NCBI GenBank assembly: GCA_905178155.1
Contig: CAJINV010000001.1
Coordinates: 11,701,832 to 11,765,831 of the forward strand
Direction: 5' to 3'
Source of the DNA: Amoebophrya sp. A120
Taxonomy: Eukaryota > Sar > Dinophyceae > Syndiniales > Amoebophryaceae
DNA: 64,000 nucleotides
Shown: positions 12,501-23,500 of the stretch, one piece after another
How the letters are laid out: each line of letters opens with the position of its first letter
How positions within the stretch are numbered: position 1 is the stretch's first letter
Position numbers and translations under genes: made by a program
The notes under the pieces: model-generated
The model's input: the letters and a program-made list of their open reading frames with translations, nothing else
What the model was told of the DNA's origin: nothing
Database searches by the model: none

Positions 12501-13380
12501 GAGGGGATACCGGAGGAACAGCCGGAACATGCAGAGAACGACCTTTTTTCGCAAGTACGGCTTGTTGCTGGAGAGCAGAGAACACAGGTCCTGGATGAGC
12601 TCGCGGCCCATGTCCGGAGTGCAGATGACCGCAAGGTTGGACAAAGCAATACCTGACGATGTTTACTTATTTTGATAGGCGATTTTCAAAAAAAACAATT
12701 CATACATCCGGTCGGAAGACCACACAACTCCAGTCACTTCTAAATAATTTTGATTCTTTCACATCTGTCAACTCGAGATGAAATGTCGTCGTTCGGCGAT
12801 TGCACAAGAATTCTCTTGATAGTTATTCTTATTCACCTAGTTCCGTCGGCGTTTTTTTGCCGCTCATCAAGCTTTTTTTGAAGTGGTTGATAAGCATCAG
12901 TCCCAGGTCGTTTTTTTCCTGAAAGCAAAAGGCCGCAGCGAGGTAAGCTGGTCTGCGGAGGGACATTTTTTCGCACCGCGACATGCAGTCCACGATCGCG
13001 AAAGAGGCCCACATGATGTCGTAGCTGGAATGAGTATTCAGTGAGTCGGAAGTTTCATGGTGGTGAAGTGAAGATGAAAAAAATCTTCTCCTTCATTATC
13101 CAGAAAATGCACAATAAGCACAACTCACATCGTCGCTGATCATGTTAGTGTATTCAGACCAAGAGGACCTGCACACGCATTTGTAACATGAGTGAGAGAA
13201 AACCTACCCGAGCATGTTTAGGTAAGCCAACTTCAAGACGGCCATCGACTTGACCTGCATGTTCGAAGATTGCAGTTCCTGCTTTATTTCTTGGACGCTT
13301 TGTTGGATGTATTGATCTTCGGCTCCGCGCGCCCCGCGGATGCCCTTGACCATCGTAACCAACGTCTTCTCGAAAACCAT
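6547..13380 (-). CDS. AP3D1: AP-3 adaptor complex subunit delta
   Basis: Large subunit of the AP-3 coat, which sorts cargo from endosomes/TGN toward lysosome-like organelles. Exons: 13380-13208, 13024-12837, 12652-12097, 11925 to about 11655, about 9670-9621, 9363-9208, 9056-8875, 8720-8520, 8322-7952 and 7784-6547. Phases are consistent throughout and give about 1,126 residues; human delta is about 1,150. The trunk matches delta adaptin along its length: VKGIRGARG at the N-terminus, GYDIMWA, CTPDMGRELI, KPYLRKK, NNWLMIKL, FGWYILTL, ACAWVLGEY and EVSERAS, then the GMDLDTPFF hinge. A Gln-rich hinge (about 7690-7790) precedes a C-terminal ear. The start is the ATG at 13380. A non-coding leader exon probably ends at 13442, since its frame has a stop at 13539-13537 and no ATG. 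Two introners interrupt the trunk (9364-9615 and 9671-11654) and isolate a roughly 55-nt micro-exon. Confidence 0.9.
9364..9615. mobile_element. Introner, family 1 (TGTCTGGGTC ends), in AP-3 delta
   Basis: A 252-bp element flanked by the direct repeat AGAGT (9359-9363 and 9616-9620). The ends are imperfect inverted repeats of about 30 bp sharing the core TGCAAAAATGTCTGGGTC. Removing the element plus one repeat copy joins FGWYILTL to ADIAKKK, as expected for delta adaptin. The internal word GCATGACA recurs several times. In the gene's direction the intron can start GTATCA only if it ends ACTCT, so no GT-AG placement exists. Confidence 0.9.
9671..11654. mobile_element. Giant introner, family 2 (GCAAAAGTATCG ends), 1,984 bp, in AP-3 delta
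   Basis: The left end is TATGCATTGCAAAAGCATCG. The right end, read inverted, is TATCCTGTGCAAAAGTATCG. The 5-bp direct repeat CTCGC flanks it (9666-9670 and 11655-11659). Exact removal restores the adaptin frame. The ends match the 137-bp element at 37768-37904, so this is an enlarged member of the same family. The interior has a GCATGACAAA inverted pair (9722-9755), long T-rich tracts on the plus strand, and an inner segment bounded by 15-bp direct repeats. No transposase or reverse-transcriptase motif is visible. Confidence 0.85.
10287..11388. repeat. 15-bp direct repeats bounding an inner segment of the giant introner
   Basis: TTCTTAGAAATACAA occurs at 10287-10301 and again at 11374-11388, enclosing about 1.07 kb. 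This could be a nested insertion with a long target duplication, or a recombination scar. The inner segment holds a minus-strand open frame ending at 10317. Confidence 0.5.
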
Positions 13381-14534
13381 TTTGCTGTCTTGTTAACTTG
13401 ATATCCAACCAGCCCAGCAGGAAGCACCACAGCGGACTCACCCACTGTTGTAACGGTCGTGCGACGAAACGATAGAACCTTTGCTGCTCTCGACGTCGTG
13501 AGCCAAGTCCGTTGCCACTGTGTTCCGGAGTCCTCGTCAGTCGAAGGTCAAAGGAGTTCTCGAGCGCTCCAAAGCAACACAAGTGGCAGCGCCGGCGGCA
13601 CGAAATCGCTGACCTCCATGCTGCTCGAGCAGGCGTTGTCACGTCATTCTTGCTATCCAAAAGTGGACTTCAACGTGATCATGTATGCACCCTTTAGCGA
13701 GCAGAGGACTGACAAATGATTACTACTCAATGAATACGCAGCTTGCCGGCGAGGAGCGATCACGACACAAATGAAGACGACGACAGATGATGAGCAGGAG
13801 TGAAGCAGAGATTGCTAAAGAACATGCAGAAAGACGTAATGGATGTTCATGCACGTGCATACGCGCCATTGGGTGCCGGATGATAATGATCTGCCATTTG
13901 GTTTTGAGGTACCGAACACAATACTTGCCTCCCAATGGGCAGCGGCCAGAGAGCTCGCAGCGCTCCTTACTTGGTCTTACAGCAATCCATTGTGACTTTC
14001 TTTTCCATTCTTCGATCATGCAGATGAATGCAAAAGAACGAGGTTCTTGCAGCTCTGCGTAATAATTTTCTTCGAAACAATTATCTTGCAATCTTGGAAG
14101 CTATTCACCTACTTAGAGCTAACGAGGGAAACGGAAACCGAAACGAAAAAAGTAGTAAAAAAAATTATACAAAAATCACTCTCAAAGCGCCCCTACCGTG
14201 CTGTCGGCGTACGTAGCCGTACTGTTGAAACTTTGAAACGAAAGTAAAACTTGAGTGCGGACACCGTATTCGGCGTCTTTTATTTAATGCGTCGTTGAAA
14301 ACTAGTCACCAATTCCGAAGTCCGTTGTCACGTAGTTCTAGACTAACGAAAACTAGGACAACTGAGAAAAACTTTGCGGAGAGTACTACAGAGGTCGATG
14401 TGTGTCGCCGTGACCGCCTCAGTAGGCGGTTTTGTTGATACATATTTATACATTGCTCAGAGGCAGATGAAGAACTCTTCGTCTATTTACGGAAAAAAAA
14501 GAGCCGATGCAGAAAACGCCTTTTCTAAAACGCG
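13381..14534. other. Spacer with probable 5' leader of the AP-3 delta gene
   Basis: A GT-AG intron (13441-13385) joins the coding start to a leader exon extending to at least 13536. Beyond about 13700 only AT-rich sequence was seen; nothing conserved. Confidence 0.45.
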
Positions 14535-17500
14535 CTACATTCGGTACCTGTAAACGGCGTTATCAAAAAAAGTATTGGCGTTGTTCCGGTTGGCAAACGA
14601 TTTCACGTCCACCAATTTTGCGTTTTTGACAACTGGCGGCATGACCAGCGTGGGATTCACGGGCTTTTCGAAATCCCAGTCAAACGCCCAGTCCGGCGTC
14701 CGCCCGTTTGTCTTCGTCAACCCCAAGAACCGGTCGCCGAGACTGTCGTGTGCCGACACAGCATTCCGCTTCTGCTTTCTACTCAACCGAGGCACCGTTT
14801 GCGAGGCCGCGTCCTCCCGATTCATGCAGACAAAGTTCTCCGATTTTTCCCCCGTAAGAGGATCCTCCGTCCGTGGCTTCGGCGGCGGCACGTCGTCCGA
14901 CTCGTCAATCGGCACCTTCACACAGGGCTCCACGTTCTCGCACTGCTCCGGGCGGAGGAGCTGGCAGTGGTCGAACTTGGGCAGATTCCAGACCGAGCCG
15001 AAATTCTTCTTACTACTGCGGAAATTGTCGTAGTCCGGGTTTTTCCGCGTGTCCCCGACGACGTCCGTAGCCGGGGTGGAGAACCAACTCGAGAGAACCT
15101 CCTCGCTGTTGGACCCCATGCGCGTCAAAACGAACAGGAACGCCACGGCCGACATGTTGCCCCAAAAATTACTTAAAGTGTCCAGCGTTTCCCGTTGCAC
15201 CTTGTTGGCGCGGACGATGAACCGGGCCAGGGCGATCATCGCCCGATACAAGAGAGCCTGCATGGAATTGGCGGCGGAGCCGTACAGTTCCTGCGAATTC
15301 AGCATTTCGGAGGCTTGGTTCTTTTTGTCTTTCACGTAGTGCTGAATGAACCACGCTTGGTTCTCTTGCATCACCTTCTTGGTGTGCGCTATGCCTCCGA
15401 AGCCAGATTTGCAAGAGCACTCCGTATCCGAAAATTTGGATGCGGGCTCCTCAACGGGTTTGTTAGCCGGATCCTCTCCGGTTGCCGCCGCTGCACCCTC
15501 CTCGCCCCCGGAGGGTTCTGCCGGCCCCTGCCCGGTTTCGAGTAGGGACGTCGCTTCTGTTGCATTCGGTTCGGAGCTCTTCGCAGCCGCCGTACTGTCG
15601 CCCTCGACCTGCTTCTGCGCCTCTGCATCCTTGTTGGAACACATGGGGTTGTCGTCCTTTGCCGCCATGTCTTTCTTCACTACCGCGAAGGTCTTTAGGA
15701 TGCGGTCCAGGAAGCCGTCGGACACGGCGTTTTGCCGCATGTCCCGGTAGAACGCCATGTCATTTTCCGTGTCGCCGCTCCGGGTCTTGACGAGTTTGTT
15801 CCCCAGCGGACAACGCGCAGTTGCACCATCTTCGACGTCCTTTTGCACTGCAGGCTCGAACTCGCTCATAAGTGCGAGACTACGGTCCTGCGCGAGATTT
15901 TCTAACTCTGCCTGCTCCACAACGTTGTCAGCCTCTTGCTTCGCCAGCGCTTTGACGTCCTCCGCCACCGATGTGGTAGTAGCACCCGCTGCGGCACCGC
16001 CCGCTGCAGCACCGCCCGCTGCAGCACCGCCCGCTGCGGCAGTACCGGCCGCTGCAGCAGCACCGCCCACTGCAGCACCAGCCGCTGCAGCACCAGCGTT
16101 ATTCTCCGTTCCCCCGATAGTTATAGTGTGTGAGTGCTTAATGACTTTCTTGTGGGGGCACTCCCACCCAGGCGGAGGACTTCCTCTTCCACTCTTTGAT
16201 ACAGTTCCCGAGGGTTCCTTTTCTAACTTCGCAGAAAGATCTTCTGACGGCTCCTCCTCGTGCATCGCGTCGGTGCTTTCCGCTATGTCTTTTTTGTCAG
16301 CGTCAATCATGGCCGTGATCTTGGGACCAAACACATCCGGAAGCTTTGCGATCGCCTCCTTCACCTGAATCATTACCTCTTTTGGAACCACAGCCAGCTC
16401 GCGCAGGACCGGCCATTCGAACGCACCCTGTTCCTGACTGACTGCGACGAAAGAGTTGGCGTCCTCCTGGCGATGCTGCGCGTCCAGCAAAGTCTCCGGG
16501 GAACCGGGCAGTGGCGGCAAGTGCCGCGCTTTCGTGATCCTGGTCGTTAGGAGCGCGGGCACCACTTCGCACACATCGGCCGGGCCCGCGTGCTCGCAAC
16601 CCGCTTGAACATTCTCAGCGGTCCCCTCGACCGCCAGCCGGCATCGGTCGGGCTTCACTCCTTTTGCTCCCGCCGTTCGCCGACAGGTCTTCGCGGGTGC
16701 GAACTGGCAAAAGCTTCCGAGCTCGTCACACTGACCCTGGTTTGTCGCCATTTGGCAGCCAGCGTGACTCCAGGGGGATTGCCGGTTCCAGGCTTCCCGC
16801 ATCAGTTTCCGTGCATTCAGATGCGACGACCGGCACTGAAAATGCTTCCACGCGCAGCCCTCGCTTTCAGAACACGTGTCTCTCTTCTTGTGTGCTCCAC
16901 ATTTGGCCACCTCGTGGGCGGTTGCCACCTCCACGTTCGCGGGCTGGCACCGGTTGAACTGCAGGCGGCACACTTTCGCATCTGCGCAGGCCTGCGGGTC
17001 CGCGATCCCCTCGCACTGCCCGATTACCGGCCGGCACTCCTTGGGCGCTTCGACCGCCATGCCACCGCCTGCGTTTTGCATAGCGTGCTGCAGTAACAGG
17101 TTCTTGCTCGTCCGCGCGCGGCAGGTGACGCCAACCTCCTCGGCGACCTGGTTTACGGCCGCGAGGTAGTCCTCCTCGGTGGTGTGTGCAAAAAGCAACG
17201 GCAGCCACCGCTTGCCGGGCTCCTGCTCTTCAACCTGCGACTTTTCCAGCTCGGGCTGTTCCCCGTCGTGCTCCGCCGGCAGGTCGCTCGCGTGCGGTAC
17301 GTCCATGGTGTTCGGGCCGCCCTCCTCCGCTGCCAGATCTTTGGGCTTCACACTGTTAGGGTCGATTTCCTGTACTTCGTGGTCCACGGCGTTCAACTTG
17401 TCCGTGTCCAGCTGTGGTAAATCGCTCGCACGTTGCGTGTTCTTCTCGTCCTCTTCTAGGGAGGTCTCCAGAGCGTCCAACGATCCAACTGCGGCCTTGT

Positions 17501-20500
17501 TTGCCTTGTCCTTCGCGTTGGTCGCGGTTTTCACCAGTTGCTCCTGCAACCCGTCCTTCGTCAGCACCTTGGAATTGCGAAACTCCTCGGCTTTTTCCTC
17601 CATCTTCGACCGCATTTTGCCTGTGATGTCGCCGAGCGACAGCTCTGCCTTCATACCGGGGTCCATAAATTTCTGTTCCGCCCTGCGGAGGCGCTCAACT
17701 ACATTCGCGGCAAAATCCGAGTGGCGCCGACGGAGGTGCAGGTACGCGAAGGGCACCTCACCGGGTGGTCCCGCACCGTAGTTCACTGTGTGCGCGCGGT
17801 GTGCGAACTCGTCCTTGGCGAACAACGGGAGCGGCATTGGCGGATCCTCCCCGTGGTCACGATCGTCAGGAGGCACTAGGCTCTCCAAAACTTCCTCCTT
17901 CGGCAACCCCTCCGGCGTCAGCTCAGCCTCGGGGGTGTTACCGCCTTCACGTGCGCTCTCGGAATCCGTACCACCGAACAAGTTCCGCCGCAGTTGCGCC
18001 AGGAAACCTTCGTCCTCATCAGACGCCGGCTCTGCCTTTTCCGCTGCTTTCAGAAGTGTAGACTTCGGCGGAAGCGGCCGACCCATGCGCAGAAAATTCT
18101 CGTACACCAGTCGCTCCATAGCTTTGTGATAGAGATGCGCTGCATCCTTGGGATCCACCCCTTTCTTGATCGTGTCCGCAGTCATCTCTTTAACTGTCTT
18201 GAACCTTTTCTTCCCGCCCGCTGCTTCAGCGCCGGCCACCTCTGCCCCCGCCGGCGCTGCAGCAGTCGCGCCTGCAGCCCCGGTTCCGTTGGTTTGTTGT
18301 CCTGCCGGTTCTTCGCCTTCCTCCGTCTCACCCTCGACCGCGTCCTCCACCTCCTCGGTCTCTTTTTCCACTTCAGCGAATTCCCTCGTGCGACAGGCGT
18401 TTACCTCCATGGCCTCCTCGTCTTTCTCTCCGCCCTGATCGTCTGCGCCGGCCTGCTCCACCGCCTCGGCCGTCGGTGTGTGGGGCTCCCCGGCAAAAGC
18501 GGGGTACCCGTGTGATTGCAGCTGCTTGCGGGTAATCGTCGGGATGGACTGGAAAAACGCCTCTGCGCCCTCCGACGACGCGAAGTGCAGGTGGTTCTGC
18601 ATGTTTTTCCAGTATTGCGTGTCGTAACCGTGGAACTCGATGTCGACGTCCTTGTTTTTCGACTGTCCAAAACTGAACGCCGCTCCTATCAAAATGAAAA
18701 GTCCCCCCTCCCCATATTGAAACGGAAACTTCTGTTGCTGGATTTGTATACACAAATCAGCCCTGTCTTGCAGCGAGGCACTACAGGCAACGCCTCAGCC
18801 TGCGTAGGGGTGTTTTGTTGTAGGCTCTTGGCATAAGAGGGGCCTGCCATGTAGGTGAAACAGCATTACAAATCGCCTCCCTAAGGCGGCGGATTCTTTG
18901 GGTTTGCCTTCTTGCAAGACAGATGTGATTTGTGACCTCAAATCCGCAACACAAATTTTTGCAAACATACCTTTTCGATATGGGGAGGGGGGATTTTTCC
19001 TCTCAATAGCTCCGGGATCCGCGAGCTCGCCGTCCAGGCGGCGGGCGATGAACTGCCGCATCACGTCCGCCCCGTAGTCGCACTTTGCGTACTTGATCAG
19101 CTCCTCCTTGTAGATGCGCTGCTTCTCGGTCCGAAAGTGCTCCTTGCGCTCTTCCGCAGTCCTCGGCAGCGGCCGCACGCATTCGGCCCCCTCTGCGCAG
19201 GGCCCGTGCTCCACGAACTTGGCCACGGGCACTTTCTTCAGCCCCGTGGGCAGGTGCACATCGAACGACGCCGCGGTCGCAGCACCGAGGGGCAGGACGT
19301 CTCGGCTGTGCCCGCCGGGGTGAAACCTTCCCAAGGTGCCCGCGCTGACCGCACCGTCTTCGCCGCAGTATTCCAGTCGATCGCCAGGTTGGAGATGTGA
19401 CCTGTGGAGGTGCGAAACGGATATCTTGAGCGCCTCCTCGAAGAACAGCTCATACTCGTCGGTGTCCGGGAAGTACCGCCCCAACCGCGCTTTCCGATTG
19501 GCTAGCGGCCCGAAGTGCTGTTCCGGGATTCCTGGCGCTTGATTTTCCTCTTTTGTCACGTCCGTCGTGGTCGTCACTTCTGCCGGAGTCTCTGCGAAAG
19601 TGCTGGCGTTTTTCGTTTTTGCCAGAGGCGCGGAATTTTTAAACTCGATCTCCAGACCTTGCAACCAGACCTCGCCATTCTTCCACTTAGTGGGCTCGCG
19701 ATCTCTGTGTTCCTCGGTGATCGTGTAAGCTCTTTCCCCAGGTTCGAGAATTTCGTCCCCATCCTTCTTCAACCTATTTCTTTTCCTCTTGAACAACAAC
19801 GACTGCATCGTCCTCCAACTGTCGTTGTCGTGTGCCGGATCTTTGTTGGTCGCACTCTTCGCCTTCTCTTCCTGTTGGGGTTCGGATTTTGAATCTTTCT
19901 TGTCTGATGCCACCTCTCCTGTCTCAGTATCTTTGCTTTTGCTACTGCTACTTTCAACCTTTTGTTCCTCTGTAGGTTCTTTCTCAGTTTCACTAGTGTT
20001 ATCTTCCTTTTCCTGCGCGGAGGCGGCGGACCCGGTCGTTGCACTAGCACTCTTCGTCGGTTCTCCAGCATCGTCACCTGCTTCTGGTGCCGGTTTATTT
20101 GTGCTGCTAGTACTCTGAACAGAACTACTGTTTCCTGCACTGCTGGAGCTACTCCTGCTCTTCTTCACAAATGCTGTTGCATGTAACGTTTGTTCATCGA
20201 CGCGATTAGTACTTTCTTGCAAACGCCTTTGCGATATCGCTAGTTCCGACGTTGTAGATTCATTATTCTGTCCGCCGTATTCAGCATTGTCAGCGCCTTC
20301 GTTTTCATTCTGCGCGCCGTCTTTTTCGGCTTCTGCGTTTTCCGCTGCAGCAGCGGCGGCAGCTGCAGCCTCCTTCGCTTCACGCAGTGCGTTGCAGTGG
20401 TCTTTGGCATTCTGCGAAACTCGGCAGACGAGTTTTCGGCCGTCTTTGCCGATGCCTTTGTTGATCGCTGCGTCCTCCGCTGTGTTGCCGTCAGCAGTCC

Positions 20501-23500
20501 CTATTGTTTCGCCTTTCGGTACGTCCCCGCTAGTCGCGTCGCCTTCGCCTACTGTCGTACGATCTACCGTGATGTCATCATGCGCCGGCTCCCGATCCCA
20601 AACACAAAGCCCGCCCTTGATTGGGTGCTGCGTTGGTTCGTCCAAATGTGCAACGTACACGCAGGAACCGCACTCGGTCGACGCGGACTCTAGGCATCTC
20701 TGCTCGTTGGTTGGTTCTCCGCAGCAGGTTGCCTCGTCAGCTTCGGTGCAGTCGGGGCCCTCGCAGAGTGCATCGATCGGACGCGGATGGTGGACGGGGC
20801 AGGTGAGATGCAGTGTGGGCCATGGTTTCATTTCTTCCTGGTCTGCTGCAGATCTTTCCCCGCCTTCTTTTGTCGTAATCGCATCTGGATTATCGCCGTC
20901 GCCGTCTTGACCCGCAGCTCCGTTTTGGTCCGCGTCCCCGCTTTGGTTCTGGTCCGCGGATGGTACTTGGGGATCCTCGTCTGCCTCTGCGGTCGTCGTC
21001 GTATCATTCTGGATTGCATCCGCTTTCTCGCCGCCATCAAAAGCTGTTGCTTTCGAAGAAGCTAGTGGCCCATCCGCGGCCTCCTGATGCCCCCGAGTGC
21101 TTGTTTGGGAAATCGCAAGCTGTGAAGTTGTAGTTTTACTGGCGTCCACTTGATCCTCTGTGCCATTGCTGGCAGCTACTTTGTCATCGTCTTGAATTTT
21201 CTGCTCCGGCTCGGGATCAGTTGGGTTAGTCTCTGTGTTCGCAGCACCATTTCCTTCCTGATTCTCCTTTTCGGCGTTCGCATTTTCGGCGTCTTCCGCA
21301 CTTGCCTCTCCTTCAACCGGCTGTTCGTCCTTCTCGGTCTTTTCCGGGTCCACTTCCACGGCAGCACGCTCATCCTGTTGCGGCCTCGGTCTGATGAAGC
21401 CCGCGAACTTGGGAGAGTGTGGGCGAAACCCGTCCTGGCAACGCTGCTGCTTATGCGAATGCAGATCGAAGTAGCTCTTTCTAGTTTTCGTGACCAGGCG
21501 CTCTAAATCGAAATCGGGAAAGCTCTTCATGCGCACCGGCCTCAAAACTTTGACCATAACCGTAGACGAGTTGGCCGCTGCGTAGTCCGGTGGCGTTACC
21601 ACTTGGACGTACGCGCCCCGTAGCACGTCCTCCACCTGCTTCGTCCCCTCAGTTTCCGGGGGGATGTTCGCTTCTGTTTTAGTTGTCGTTGTGCTGCTCG
21701 TCTTATTGGCATCATCTTGAAAAGCAGTATGGCGCGACGCGGTACTTCCTTCCGTAATCTGGTGCAGTGGAAATTTCGTCGTCTTTCGCGACAGAAACGA
21801 GGAGACTCCGTGCGCGTTAGTAGACGCAAGTTGCGTTTGGCCAATTTCAAGCATTTCAGTTGCCGGCGGAGAAGCGCCAGCGGGTGCAGCTTCTGTCTTT
21901 CCTTGCCCGACGGCACCATCCGCATGCTCGGCATCAGCTACATGCTCAGCACCTCCCTCGGACTCATGCGTCGCGAAGTCCTCCGGCAAAACGTACAGTT
22001 GCGCTAGATCCTGCTTGCGCAGCCCCGTGGTCTTGTGTTTGAAGACAAGCCTCGCAGGTACGAGCGCGGGCGGAAGGCTCTCGTCGATCTTGCCCTCCTT
22101 CTCAGGCCACACGCGTAAAAACGTGCTGTCTTCTGCCGATCCGGTGTCGGCTATGTTGCTCCGGCGCTTTCCGTTTTCGTCCACCTCCTCGCTAGGCACA
22201 AATGGTTGCGCATCCGTCGTGCCCGCAAACTTTCCGTTGCGGAACGGAAACCGCATGGCAAGATCCTTTTCGTCGCCAATCTCCACCAAATCCCCGGTTT
22301 TGATCACCCCTCCGTGACCGTCCTGGATCACCTCCAGACGCGGCACCCGAAGCTCGACCCACGCGCGGGTCTCGAACCCGCGCGGGTCCACGTGCGCGCG
22401 CACGTGGTGGAAGCAGTCGCTCGTGCCGTCACCCACCAGGCCCCGCGCCACCATCTCGGCCGGGCGATTGCTGCGGAAAACCTTATCGATGTGGGCGGGC
22501 GTTGGCGATTCCGGGACCTCCATCGACGCGATCTTGTCCAGTAACCCGGTGCACACATCCGCCTGCGGATCTTCGGTCGGGGGCTCCCGGGTGATCACCT
22601 TTTCTTTGATCGCGTACTGCGCCGAAATGCGTTTGCCGTCCCGGTTCACGGCGTTGCCGTCCTGCGGCATAAAGACGCGCTTCTCGTCCACGCCCAGGGC
22701 TTTCGCCAGACTGGTTCGCATCTCCTCGCCGTAGGGGCAAAAGTCCGGCAGCGTCGTGCCCTTGCGGCGCGGCAAAATCGAGACCTTGAGCGTGCGTAGC
22801 GCGCCTTCGCTGTTGAAGCGCTCGTCCGCGTCCGCCAGTCCGTTGCTGGAGGTCATCGTCCCTATGCGGCCCAGGGCCGCTTCCTGCATCGCCTTCGGGT
22901 TTTTCAAGCGACCCCGCGCCTCCTCCTGCTCCAAGGGCGTCAAGTCCCGGTCTGGCTTCTGTTCGTCAAGCAAATCGCTCTCCTGCAAGTTGTCCAAGCT
23001 GTCACGCATCTCCCTGTACCTCTCGTACCGAGGATCCTCGACGCTGACCCGGTGCTGCGGAGCGCAGTTCTCCTCCTCTGGGGCGTCCTTGTCTGTGGCT
23101 AGCCACTTGTCCAAGACTTTCTTCGTCTCCCACTGCTCCGGACCCCCGAAAAGCTTCAACGACAGCTTCTGCTCCTCGAAGTTCAGCAACTTCTTTTCCA
23201 GCTGCTCCCGCGCCTTTTGGTTCAGACTGGACTCGTCTGGGGCCTCCTCATCCGCGACGCCCGCCATCCGCGCGATCATTTTGCACATGTGCGACTTGCC
23301 GTAGCTGAGCCCGTCCTTCTTCAGGTTCTGGAAGTTCGCGTAAATGTCCTTCGCCTTCGCCGCTAAGCTGCTGGACCCGCTTTCCGGGGCGAACCCGTAA
23401 GCGCGATAATAGGCTGTGCGGTACGCGCCGTGTAAAATGTCGGTCGTGGGCACTGGCTCCGATGCGCCCTTCTTCGTCAGCGGAATCTGGGATGTGAAAT